NCBI GenBank assembly: GCA_024232355.1
Contig: JAAEPW010001177.1
Location: forward strand, 1 to 12,999
From: Chloroflexota bacterium
GTDB lineage: Bacteria > Chloroflexota > Anaerolineae > B4-G1
Length of the DNA: 12,999 nucleotides
Direction of reading: 5' to 3'
In this document: piece after piece, positions 1 through 6,523 of the stretch
Layout of the letters: each line of letters opens with the position of its first letter
Numbering within the stretch: position 1 is the first letter of the stretch
Notes under the pieces: generated by a model
What the model was told of the DNA's origin: nothing
Seen by the model: the letters and a program-made list of their open reading frames with translations, nothing else
Database searches by the model: none
Program-made: the position numbers and the translations under genes

Positions 1-629
1 GCGTCGGGGGATATTCCCAACTCGCGGGCGATGTCGTCGGCGGTCTTAAAGCCGATGCCCTGGACATCGCGCACCAACCGGTAGGGGTCTTGCTGGACGA
101 TCCCCATCGCGTCGCTGCCATAGACCTTGTGGATTCTCACCGCTAGGCCGGTAGAGATGTTGTGGCCTTGGAGGAACATCATCACCCGACGGATGCTTTG
201 ATGTTCGTTCCAGGATTCGGCGATCCTCTTGGCCGTTTTGGAGCCGATGCCGGGCACCTCCTGGAGCCGTTCGTGTTCTTCGTCGAGGACGCGTACCGTG
301 TCGGTACCAAATCGCTGGATAATGCGCTCTGCTGTGACCGGCCCGATGCCTTTGATCAGGCTCGATGCCAGGTACTCTTTGATGCCAGTGATGGTAGCCG
401 GGAGGAGTTGTTCGCAGCGCGCGGCCTTGAACTGCTCACCGTACTTGGGGTGGGAGGTCCAGTTGCCGGTCAGGCGCAAGCGCTCACCGGGTTTGATTGG
501 GGGCAGGACGCCGGTAATCGTAATGTTTTTATCGAGTCGGCCTTCCGGGACAAGGTTGAGCACGGCATAGCCGTTGTCTTCATTGTGGTATATGATGCGC
601 GAGATGGTGCCGGTGATGGTTTCTGTCAT
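1..629 (-). CDS. recD2: RecD2-type ATP-dependent DNA helicase, N-terminal part (runs off the left edge)
   Basis: The reading frame starts with ATG at 629 on the minus strand and stays open to base 1, giving about 209 N-terminal residues of a protein whose family is usually 700-800 residues long. RecD2 is a 5'-3' SF1 DNA helicase found in bacteria without RecBCD. What is visible is the domain before the motor: a beta-rich OB-like segment (residues 1-75, beginning MTETITGTISRIIYHNEDNG) and three helix-hairpin-helix motifs, IKGIGPVTAERI (92-103), VPGIGSKTAKRI (125-136) and VQGIGFKTADDI (189-200). The Walker motifs lie beyond the window. The start is supported by a purine-rich GAGGA a few bases upstream. 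Assignment rests on the OB-plus-triple-HhH order known from RecD2/TraA-type helicases. A shorter HhH protein cannot be strictly excluded because the motor domain is not visible. Confidence 0.85.
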   Translation of the reverse strand, partial: MTETITGTISRIIYHNEDNGYAVLNLVPEGRLDKNITITGVLPPIKPGERLRLTGNWTSHPKYGEQFKAARCEQLLPATITGIKEYLASSLIKGIGPVTAERIIQRFGTDTVRVLDEEHERLQEVPGIGSKTAKRIAESWNEHQSIRRVMMFLQGHNISTGLAVRIHKVYGSDAMGIVQQDPYRLVRDVQGIGFKTADDIARELGISPD

Positions 630-652
630 ACAAGTCCTCAACTGTGGTTCAC

Positions 653-681
653 AGGATAGCACAAAGGTTCGGTTAGGGCAA
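653..681 (-). promoter_or_regulatory. Possible sigma70-type promoter for the recD2-like gene
   Basis: On the minus strand TTGCCC (676-681) and TATCCT (653-658) are separated by exactly 17 bases and lie just upstream of the start at 629. Each box matches the consensus at four of six positions, so this is weak. A small inverted repeat, CTGTG-GTT-CACAG (642-654), overlaps the -10 box and could be an operator or chance. Confidence 0.3.
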
Positions 682-801
682 GGGGGGGACAGAGGAACGG
701 GTAACGAGATTGTGGTGGGCTGAAAGCTACTACCCAGTTGCGTCGGTAGATGCACTACAGAATGGCTGAGAGTTCTAATCAGGTTACCCTCAGGACTTGC
801 C

Positions 802-1683
802 TCAAAAGTTGTTGGGTTGGTAGGAAAATCGGCACTTGCCTGTGCGTGCCATCGCCTGAAGTGTGCTGTCTATGACTTGTTCGTCGGTACCACTCTCAAA
901 GTTGAAAAAGATGTGCGAGCGGCCGGTCGTTGCATTGAACGCCAAACTGCCGTTCTGCGGCGGTCCGGAGACGAATAAACCATCACACTCTATGCGCACG
1001 ATTTGGTCCATCCACGGTGTCAGTTTACGCCGAGCAGCACTGGCGTCTATCAAACCTTTGAATTCAACAATGTGCCAGCGACGATTTTGTTGTCGTTCTA
1101 TGCTGGGGGTGATGGTGTACGTGCCGGGCATAGATTTTCTCAGAATCAATCCCCACATTCCATCATCGTAGGATTCATACTCGCGAAAGGGTGTTAACTG
1201 CCGTGGATCCAAGCGTTGCAATGCCCGATACCCGTTAGTTTTGAACTCAAAGTGCTCGTTTACCAACAGGTGATGGGGTGAGAGAGAAATCACGCTATCC
1301 ATCCCGTATTCTGGTGCTAGGAAAGCATACAATAACTGCCGACGATACTCGGCGATCAGGTCCCACCACTCATCAAAGGTCAGATCAATGCCCAGATAGT
1401 AAGGCGGCTCATCGTCCAGAAATTCGTCGTCATCCTCGATGAATAGGAAGCGGTAGATCGGCCGAAGCGGCAAGTTCATCTTGGGCAATGGCTCGGGTGA
1501 AAACAACGTCAGATTCCGCACCTGTCCGGCAGCGCAGACGGCAGGCAATCCTTTCCAGAATGCACGCCAGGCGGTAGCCTTGTCAGGGGCCGTGTAGCGA
1601 TAAGCCACCGTGCTGTGGTCTGTCGCAAAACCGGGGCGAACGCTCAGGATACGTATTGTGTTGCCTCCAGATAATGTGGACAC
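802..1683 (-). CDS. Protein of unknown family, partner of the radical SAM gene
   Basis: I do not recognise this family. The chosen start is GTG at 1683, because GGAG (1691-1694) lies seven bases upstream. A longer in-frame start exists at 1746, but its extra residues would come from sequence that already codes for the end of the radical SAM protein and they look unlike a real N-terminus. The product is 293 residues. It has a beta-strand-like start (TIRILSVRPGFATDH), a strongly acidic patch (FIEDDDEFLDDEPPYYLG) and an aromatic, charged middle (FDEWWDLIAEYRRQLLYAFL). The C-terminal half looks soluble and mixed alpha/beta. No signal peptide, membrane segment or cysteine cluster is visible. It overlaps the upstream radical SAM gene by 40 bases, which implies translational coupling and a shared process, perhaps as a substrate or accessory protein. 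That role is inference only. Confidence 0.7.
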   Translation of the reverse strand: MSTLSGGNTIRILSVRPGFATDHSTVAYRYTAPDKATAWRAFWKGLPAVCAAGQVRNLTLFSPEPLPKMNLPLRPIYRFLFIEDDDEFLDDEPPYYLGIDLTFDEWWDLIAEYRRQLLYAFLAPEYGMDSVISLSPHHLLVNEHFEFKTNGYRALQRLDPRQLTPFREYESYDDGMWGLILRKSMPGTYTITPSIERQQNRRWHIVEFKGLIDASAARRKLTPWMDQIVRIECDGLFVSGPPQNGSLAFNATTGRSHIFFNFESGTDEQVIDSTLQAMARTGKCRFSYQPNNF

Positions 1684-2750
1684 TCGGCATCTCCGGCGAA
1701 CAGATCGCCGTGCTCGTGGCGGGCCACGCAGCGCGCACCGCCACATTGCGATGCGATGTCGCAGTCAGCGCAACCGCCCTGAAGTTGGATGGTAGGGTCG
1801 CGCAACACACCCCAGTTTTCCTCTCGTTCCCACAGTTCGGCAAATGGTGTCTGGCGTACGTTCCCAGCGCTGAGATCGACCAGGAACGAGCAGGGGGTCA
1901 CACGTCCGTCAGGCCAGACGGTGCAGATGCGTCGCCCGGCGGTACAGCCGTGGATTCCCCGCTGGCGCAAAAATGCGGGGACTGCGTCGCCCATCAGACC
2001 AACCAAGGCGCTATCTACTTCTACCCTCAACACGCCTTGCCAACTGTTCAGGATAGTGCATAGACGGAGCAAATCGGCGCGGTGGAGTTTGTTGGCATTG
2101 TACCAGGTCGTGCCGGGTTTGGAGAAGATGGCGGGTGGTTTGGGTCGTAGAATCGTTACCCCCTGGACGCCCAACGTTTGCAATCGAGCCAGCGTTTGAG
2201 AAAGACGGGGAAGCAGGGAGGGCGTGATCAATAGATTCACACCCACCCGCAGCGTCGAGTCGAGCAGCATGCGCAAAGCCCGTGTGACTGACTGGCCTCG
2301 TCCTCGGTGTCTGTTGTCTGGTCCATTCCAACTGAGGTTGACGCGGCCCACACCAGCCCACACCAGATGCCGGACCACGTCGGCGTTGAGCAATGTTCCG
2401 TTAGTTGTCAGATTGGGTACAATATCCCGCTCTCGGGCATAGGCCAGCACGTCGAACAGGCCATCGTACAACAGTGGCTCACCGCCTCCCACGGCCAACT
2501 GGAAGACGCGCATCTGTGCCCATTGATCGATCATCTCGCGCAATTCAGCAACGGTTAGTTCCGGCTTGACACTGGCGTCTGGGTGTGGGACGTAGCAGCC
2601 GGGGCAGGACAAATTGCAGCGAGTGGTGATCGCCAGGTGGATCGTCTCCGGTGCGGAAAGCGTGAGAGCGTTGCCCAGTCGGGGTGTATCCGGAACCGGT
2701 ATTGGTTGTTCCCAGTTTGCGCCTGCCGGACAGACAAAGCCTATGTGCAC
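1644..2750 (-). CDS. Radical SAM protein with C-terminal SPASM domain
   Basis: This 368-residue protein has the radical SAM [4Fe-4S] motif CNLSCPGC (Cys45, Cys49, Cys52), which splits S-adenosylmethionine to a 5'-deoxyadenosyl radical. GGGEP at 88-92 is the SAM-binding glycine motif. The C-terminal third carries a SPASM/twitch cysteine set (Cys269, 276, 287, 327, 330, 336, 341, 357) that would hold auxiliary Fe-S clusters. SPASM proteins commonly mature ribosomal peptides (PqqE, anSME, mycofactocin type) or modify tetrapyrroles (NirJ, Ahb type). The substrate cannot be told here, and I see no precursor peptide gene nearby. The only usable start is GTG at 2750, which has no visible ribosome binding site. 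The frame also stays open upstream, antisense to the beta-helix gene, so the native N-terminus may be missing. It overlaps the following gene by 40 bases. Confidence 0.88.
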   Translation of the reverse strand: MHIGFVCPAGANWEQPIPVPDTPRLGNALTLSAPETIHLAITTRCNLSCPGCYVPHPDASVKPELTVAELREMIDQWAQMRVFQLAVGGGEPLLYDGLFDVLAYARERDIVPNLTTNGTLLNADVVRHLVWAGVGRVNLSWNGPDNRHRGRGQSVTRALRMLLDSTLRVGVNLLITPSLLPRLSQTLARLQTLGVQGVTILRPKPPAIFSKPGTTWYNANKLHRADLLRLCTILNSWQGVLRVEVDSALVGLMGDAVPAFLRQRGIHGCTAGRRICTVWPDGRVTPCSFLVDLSAGNVRQTPFAELWEREENWGVLRDPTIQLQGGCADCDIASQCGGARCVARHEHGDLFAGDAECPHYLEATQYVS

Positions 2751-2753
2751 TAG

Positions 2754-4169
2754 TTGTGGTACCAGGCGTGCGGCGGGATGTATGTTTCCGGCAACGCGAC
2801 ACTGAACAGGACGCAGATAGTCAACAACTCGGCTTCTGAGTATGGCGGCGGGATGTACATCGACGGAGGCAACGCGACACTGAGCGAGACGCAGGTAATC
2901 AGCAACTCAGCTTTCTCTGGTGGTGGGATGTTGGTCAGGGATGGCAGCGTAATGTTGAGTGAAACGCAGGTGGTCAGCAACTCAGCTGGTAGGAACGGCG
3001 GTGGGGTAACTGTTGAAGGTTACAATGCGACGCTGAACGTGAGCGGGGGGCTGATCTACAGCAACACGGCCAGCTATGGCGGCGGAGTGTACATTTGGGA
3101 GAGCCGCGCGACACTGAACGGAACACATGTGGTCAGCAACTCGGCCTCCGTCGGCGGCGGGGTGTACTTTGCTTCTGACAAAACGGTGACGTTGAATAGG
3201 ACACAGATAGTCAACAACTCGGCTTCTGATGACGGCGGCGGAGTACACGTCTCTAGGGGCAGCGCGACGTTGAGCGGAACACAGATAGTCGGTAACTCGG
3301 CCTATTACGATGGTGGCGGGGTAAACATTGTGGGGGGAGGCAGCGCGACGCTGAACGAAACTCAGGTGGTCAACAACTCGGCACAGTACGGCGGCGGGAT
3401 GTACATCTACAAAGGCAGTGCGACGTTGAGTGGGACGCAGGTGATCAACAACTCGGCCCGCGACGGTGGTGGGGTGTATGTCAGGGACGGCAGTGCGACG
3501 TTGAACGGAACACAGATCATTGCCAACGACGCCCGCAGCGGCAGCGGCAGCGGGTTACGATTTTATGGCAACGGTACAATCACTGCTACCAACGGTTGTA
3601 TTGTCTTTAACAGTGACACCGCGGTAAGCTGTACATCCGGCACACTAATAGCCACCGACAATTGGTGGGGCATGGCTGATGGGCCCGGCGGCGTAGGATC
3701 GGGTAGTGGGGATACGGTCAGTGAGGGGGTGGATTATGCAAACTTTAAGACTGTGGCTCCGACGGGTTGTCCCTCTCGATCTCCCAGCTACGACTCGACT
3801 CCCGCGCCAGGCAGTATCATCAATGTGGGCACGACTAACGTGGGCAGCACGATCAGTACCACGTTGACGATCAGCGAGACGGGCACATTGCTCCTGATGG
3901 TCGCGCCAACGTTGAGCGGCCCCGATGCCACGAACTTTGGGTTTACACCGATCACGCTCACCATCCCCGATGGCGGGGTGGCTCAAGACTTGACCATTTC
4001 TTGCACGCCATCGTTCACAGGAACACTGGCAGGGACACTGATGGGGACGCTGGCAGCCACGCTCACCGTGGTGCATAATGCTCCTGACAGCCCGGCCATC
4101 TATCCGTTGATCTGCACTGGAGAGGCACTACGTTACATCTACCTGCCGCTGGTGCTCAAGAACAAATAA
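2754..4169 (+). CDS. Parallel beta-helix repeat protein of secreted type, N-terminally truncated
   Basis: The 471-residue frame begins with TTG immediately after an in-frame TAG (2751-2753). Its first residues (CGGMYVSGNATLNRTQIVNN) are already the middle of a repeat. There is no signal peptide and no ribosome binding site, so the 5' part has been lost or separated by a rearrangement. About ten repeats of 24-28 residues follow, with a GGGVYV...SATLNGTQVVNNSA pattern resembling polymorphic outer-membrane-protein/right-handed beta-helix repeats. After them comes a cap-like NWWGMADGPGG segment typical of NosD/DUF1565-like helices. A choice-of-anchor-D/ASH-like Ig domain follows (about residues 345-455; SGPDATNF, TLTIPDGG, LTISCTPSFTGT). 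The C-terminus is IYLPLVLKNK, which I recall from many Chloroflexi extracellular proteins. The intact version was probably a cell-surface or secreted adhesin-like protein. Confidence 0.85.
   Translation: MWYQACGGMYVSGNATLNRTQIVNNSASEYGGGMYIDGGNATLSETQVISNSAFSGGGMLVRDGSVMLSETQVVSNSAGRNGGGVTVEGYNATLNVSGGLIYSNTASYGGGVYIWESRATLNGTHVVSNSASVGGGVYFASDKTVTLNRTQIVNNSASDDGGGVHVSRGSATLSGTQIVGNSAYYDGGGVNIVGGGSATLNETQVVNNSAQYGGGMYIYKGSATLSGTQVINNSARDGGGVYVRDGSATLNGTQIIANDARSGSGSGLRFYGNGTITATNGCIVFNSDTAVSCTSGTLIATDNWWGMADGPGGVGSGSGDTVSEGVDYANFKTVAPTGCPSRSPSYDSTPAPGSIINVGTTNVGSTISTTLTISETGTLLLMVAPTLSGPDATNFGFTPITLTIPDGGVAQDLTISCTPSFTGTLAGTLMGTLAATLTVVHNAPDSPAIYPLICTGEALRYIYLPLVLKNK
2793..3575 (+). repeat. 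About ten tandem beta-helix repeats at DNA and protein level
   Basis: Each unit is roughly 72-84 bases and encodes [S/N]ATLNGTQVVNNSA plus a variable few residues and GGGVYV plus a variable tip. Some pairs are close to identical at DNA level, for example around ACACAGATAGTC and GCGACGTTGAGCGGAACACAG, so unit gain or loss by recombination is likely. Short-read assembly may collapse or misjoin such a region, which matters for the suspicious 5' edge of this gene. Confidence 0.85.
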
Positions 4170-4196
4170 CCGGCAAACGAGTTAGCCAAGTTCAAG

Positions 4197-4225
4197 ACCT
4201 CAAGGGCCTCACAGGCCCTTGAGGT
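4197..4225 (+). terminator. Perfect 13-bp hairpin after the beta-helix gene
   Basis: ACCTCAAGGGCCT (4197-4209) pairs perfectly with AGGCCCTTGAGGT (4213-4225) around the 3-nt loop CAC, 27 bases after the stop codon. The downstream bases (TTAGG) lack a real T-run, so as a rho-independent terminator it is imperfect. It may alternatively be a member of a dispersed palindromic family like the others in this window. Confidence 0.55.
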
Positions 4226-4737
4226 TTAGGAAAATGCCCAAGCCCCCTGGTCTGTTTCAAGGCTAGGGTTTTTGTTGCCCGACTACCTTTTCACATCCGT
4301 TCTTTTATCTTTGCAATTATATGTTGCCGGTGAATCACGTCTCAGACCTGCCCCCTGTACTCAATTTGCACTCTTGACGAAATCATAGGCAGAATGGACT
4401 GTCTTTTGATAGCTCATCTCCGACTATAAACATTTTGAAGAAAAGCAACCCAACCTGTTTGTAGCCGACCTCGCTTTGCTCGAAGGGTACGCGGCGCGAT
4501 TTGCAAAGATTGGTTCTAGTGAACACCGCGTTGTGGGTAGAAACGCTCGGCAGCCGAAACTCACATTATACCTCAAAACAGCGGGCACAATGCTGTATGC
4601 ATCGTGTCCGCCGATTATCTTGGGCCCAGAAGCCGGAGTACCGGCCTCCGGCCAAGGATGGATAGAATCAAAAACTGACTAATCCCCCTGTCCCCAAATA
4701 ACACGCAGTATTGCCGTCTTCTTGTCCCCAGATCGTG
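4226..4737. other. Gene-poor stretch with scattered inverted repeats
   Basis: No convincing gene is visible. A plus-strand frame without a plausible start or ribosome binding site (about 4417-4682) contains a protein-like run, QPNLFVADLALLEGYAARF, and may be a gene remnant. Its remainder looks random. Two imperfect or short inverted repeats occur: GCGGGCAC with GTGTCCGC (4581-4611, one G-U pair) and GCCGGAG with CTCCGGC (4632-4652). The stretch separates the surface-protein locus from the element-like operon. No tRNA, attachment site or integrase is visible here. Confidence 0.5.
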
Positions 4738-4839
4738 CAGTTTTGGACATAGTCCGAAACTGCCCTAGCTAATTGGAGCCTTGCTCCAATTAGCCCCTAT
4801 CGGGGCTCCCGGTCGTGAAGTAGCAGAAGCAGCTACTTC
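4738..4839 (+). repeat. Cluster of four consecutive hairpins upstream of the operon
   Basis: Four inverted repeats follow one another. Hairpin one is 4738-4748 with 4752-4762 (11 bp including one G-U pair, loop ATA). Hairpin two is 4768-4779 with 4783-4794 (12 bp perfect, loop CTT). Hairpin three is 4792-4797 with 4802-4807 (AGCCCC/GGGGCT, loop TATC). Hairpin four is 4817-4824 with 4832-4839 (8 bp, 7-nt loop). Hairpins two and three share bases 4792-4794, so they compete. The cluster ends 27 bases before the start codon at 4866, a position suited to a structured 5' leader, a transcription terminator/antiterminator or a DNA-level nicking or replication site. Confidence 0.7.
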
Positions 4840-4865
4840 TCATACCAATCGAAAGGGGCCCTCCA

Positions 4866-5447
4866 ATGAACCTCAACACCTTCATAGACTACACCTGTTC
4901 CAAACCCGTCCGCGTCCACGGCTTTGAGGCCCACCTCCAAGCCAGTGCCATCTACGATGGTTGTACTATTCTCCTTGCCCTCCAGGGACGTGCCACCCAC
5001 ATCCGCGCTCTTTGGGCAGCTTTCCACGAGAAACGCCTCATTACGACCGACGTGTACTATCCTCGTGCCGATGGCAAGGTATACGTCTCTCCAACCCCCA
5101 CCATTGCCCTCCCTCAGGGCATCCAGATGTGGATCATCCACCACGACCTTACTCCCACCCACTGCTCCCACACCGCCGATCATTTCCTCACTTTCGGTCC
5201 GCCCCATTTTGCTGCAATGCTTGCCGCCACCACCGCCGTCTCAATGCTTCCCCATTGGGAGCAAACCGTCTGGCAGATCGGCCTTCGTCAAGGTCTGATC
5301 GAGCCGATCCGTCATTGCTACAACACCACCATCTACGCCGTCAGCCGCAACACTCAAGATTGGCTCACCACTTTCCAAACCCACCACAACGAACTGAGCA
5401 TTGTTGATCCATCCTGTGGGAGTGGCATGGTCCACGTCGCTTCCTAG
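4866..5447 (+). CDS. Unknown protein, first gene of the element-like operon
   Basis: This 193-residue product is of unrecognised function. The ATG at 4866 has AAAGGGG eight bases upstream, and the second gene of the operon has a nearly identical leader (CGAAAGGAG...CTCAATG). The N-terminal half appears beta-rich (VRVHGFEAHLQASAIYDGC). The C-terminal half contains PPHFAAMLAATTAVSMLPHW, then a helical QTVWQIGLRQGLIEPIRHCY. I loosely recall similar segments in accessory genes that sit beside DUF2958 genes on conjugative elements. No membrane segment, signal peptide or catalytic motif is evident, so a soluble cytoplasmic protein is expected. It is the first of four plus-strand genes, 33 bases ahead of the DUF2958 gene, and is preceded by the four-hairpin leader. 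The frame and start are good, but the function is open. Confidence 0.75.
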   Translation: MNLNTFIDYTCSKPVRVHGFEAHLQASAIYDGCTILLALQGRATHIRALWAAFHEKRLITTDVYYPRADGKVYVSPTPTIALPQGIQMWIIHHDLTPTHCSHTADHFLTFGPPHFAAMLAATTAVSMLPHWEQTVWQIGLRQGLIEPIRHCYNTTIYAVSRNTQDWLTTFQTHHNELSIVDPSCGSGMVHVAS

Positions 5448-5480
5448 TCTACCAATCCATCACTCGAAAGGAGTTCCTCA

Positions 5481-5861
5481 ATGAACATTCAAGAAACTGG
5501 CTACGAACCCGGCAAAGGAAGCGCCCACGACTACGTCCCTGCCTGGATGAATGTCCCCCAGCGCTACGCAACCGAGAAACAGGATGCTCCCCTGGCTATA
5601 ATTCGTCTCTTCACTCCTGATAGCTCCTGGACCTGGTACATCACCGAGTATGATGGTGATGATACCCTGTTCGGTCTGGTGGTCGGCATGGAAACTGAGA
5701 TTGGCTATATCTCCCTCTCTGAACTCCAATCCGTCACAGGTCCACGTGGGTTGCGGATCGAGCGCGATCTATGGTTCAAGCCTGTCCCAATTACAGAGGT
5801 GCCCGACTATGTGGAAAAATGGGGCCACGCCGGACCGTACAACCAAGGAGCTGCTCGATGA
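5481..5861 (+). CDS. DUF2958-family protein
   Basis: The 126-residue product has the features I know from DUF2958: PLAIIRLFTPDSSWTWYITE, the acidic DGDDTLFGLV, ETEIGYISLSEL and a GPRGLRIERDLWFKP tail, covering roughly residues 35-108. The family is small, cytoplasmic and of unknown biochemical role. It is commonly found on integrative-conjugative elements, plasmids and phages, often next to DNA methylase and helicase genes. The ATG is preceded by AAAGGAG (5467-5473). The last codon overlaps the start of the next gene by four bases (ATGA), so translation of the two is probably coupled. Within the window it is the best family marker that this operon is mobile-element cargo rather than core genome. 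Confidence 0.85.
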   Translation: MNIQETGYEPGKGSAHDYVPAWMNVPQRYATEKQDAPLAIIRLFTPDSSWTWYITEYDGDDTLFGLVVGMETEIGYISLSELQSVTGPRGLRIERDLWFKPVPITEVPDYVEKWGHAGPYNQGAAR

Positions 5862-6383
5862 ACGAATTCACCTTCACCGATTCGCGCTTTATGACCGCCC
5901 AGGAAAAACGCCGCGTCATCAAAGCGTGGTCCCGCTTTCTCAAAGGCGGCTGTGCGCTCAAGGATTTTACCAGCGCCTTGTACGAACACCTGATCCAGCA
6001 TTGCGACGTTGTTTCTGAACAACGCATTTATCGCCCACTACAACCGCCACGTCTTTTACTCCCACTACCTCACCCAGCCCGGACGCAAACGCCTGTTCTT
6101 CTCTCAGTTCGACAAGAGCAAGGGGTGTGAATCCGTCGAAATCGGCGGGGTTGGCTGGTTGATCGGCACCGAGTACACAGACATCAATCACGCTATGGTC
6201 GACGTGGCTGCTGCCTACATTATTCGCATCAACTCCGTTGCAGACGACACCACCCGCCAGCGCGATCTGGCCCAAGCCAAGGCGCTGCTGCTCAAGCACG
6301 GATTGACTGCAGCAGCCCGGCAAATCATATTGCCTCAACCGTCCGTCCCAACAGGGACGCAAGCCCCCCTTACTGGATTTTGA
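5858..6383 (+). pseudogene. Unknown element-associated protein, frame broken by a 19-nt palindromic insertion
   Basis: Translation begins at ATG 5858 (AAGGAG at 5845-5850, overlapping the DUF2958 stop) and gives FTFTDSRFMTAQEKRRVIKA through ALYEHLIQHC at codon 49 (6002-6004). It then runs out of frame and stops near 6130. The natural continuation AFIAHYNRHVFYSHYLTQPG is in the +1 frame from 6024 to the TGA at 6381-6383. Deleting exactly 6005-6023 restores an uninterrupted 168-residue protein reading ...LIQHC-AFIAHYNRH. I recall a small family found beside DUF2958 genes with a similar LIQHCSFIAHY junction, which supports one gene broken by an insertion. The C-terminal part holds the motifs FFSQFDKSKGCESVEIGG, YTDINHAM and a helical end (ALLLKHGL). 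Function is unknown. Recoding or sequence error are alternatives to true decay. Confidence 0.75.
6002..6026 (+). repeat. Palindromic insertion that causes the frameshift
   Basis: TGC (6002-6004), GAC, GTTGTT (6008-6013), loop TCTG, AACAAC (6018-6023), GCA (6024-6026) form a hairpin of nine pairs with a 3-nt bulge. The part 6005-6023 (19 nt, one more than a multiple of three) is exactly the extra segment whose removal rejoins the protein. Confidence 0.7.
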
Positions 6384-6462
6384 AAAAGCCCAGAACCCGT
6401 CGACCGTCACCGGTTTCTAGTCCAAGGAACGCTACAAGGGTTCTGGGTCACACTACTATAGA

Positions 6463-6506
6463 ATGGTGACACCGCGGTGCCGATATCTGGCCAGCGGTGT
6501 CACCAT
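6463..6506 (+). promoter_or_regulatory. Perfect 13-bp inverted repeat upstream of the methyltransferase-helicase gene
   Basis: ATGGTGACACCGC (6463-6475) and GCGGTGTCACCAT (6494-6506) are perfect inverted copies around an 18-nt spacer. The right arm ends three bases before the AAAGGAG ribosome binding site (6510-6516) of the gene starting at 6524. It could be an operator for a dimeric regulator, an RNA hairpin controlling ribosome access, or an intergenic processing or attenuation hairpin between the operon's third and fourth genes. A TACTATAG run just upstream (6454-6461) may be part of a promoter, but no -35 box is clear. Confidence 0.6.
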
Positions 6507-6523
6507 CAGAAAGGAGATTCCCA

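Noticed and set aside
162..659. Plus-strand frame of 165 codons opposite the recD2-like gene
   Set aside because: It is antisense to a clear OB/HhH protein, has no family resemblance and has no ribosome binding site.
2793..3575. CRISPR-like array
   Set aside because: The repeats are coding, variable in length and sequence, and encode beta-helix rungs. There are no constant-length repeats with unique spacers.
4417..4682. Plus-strand frame containing QPNLFVADLALLEGYAARF
   Set aside because: The first part looks protein-like, but there is no supported start, the remainder looks random and I recognise no family. It was kept only as a possible remnant in the gene-poor stretch.
4226..4865. tRNA or attachment site at the element's left edge
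   Set aside because: I found no cloverleaf, no CCA-type end and no direct repeat shared with the right edge by eye.
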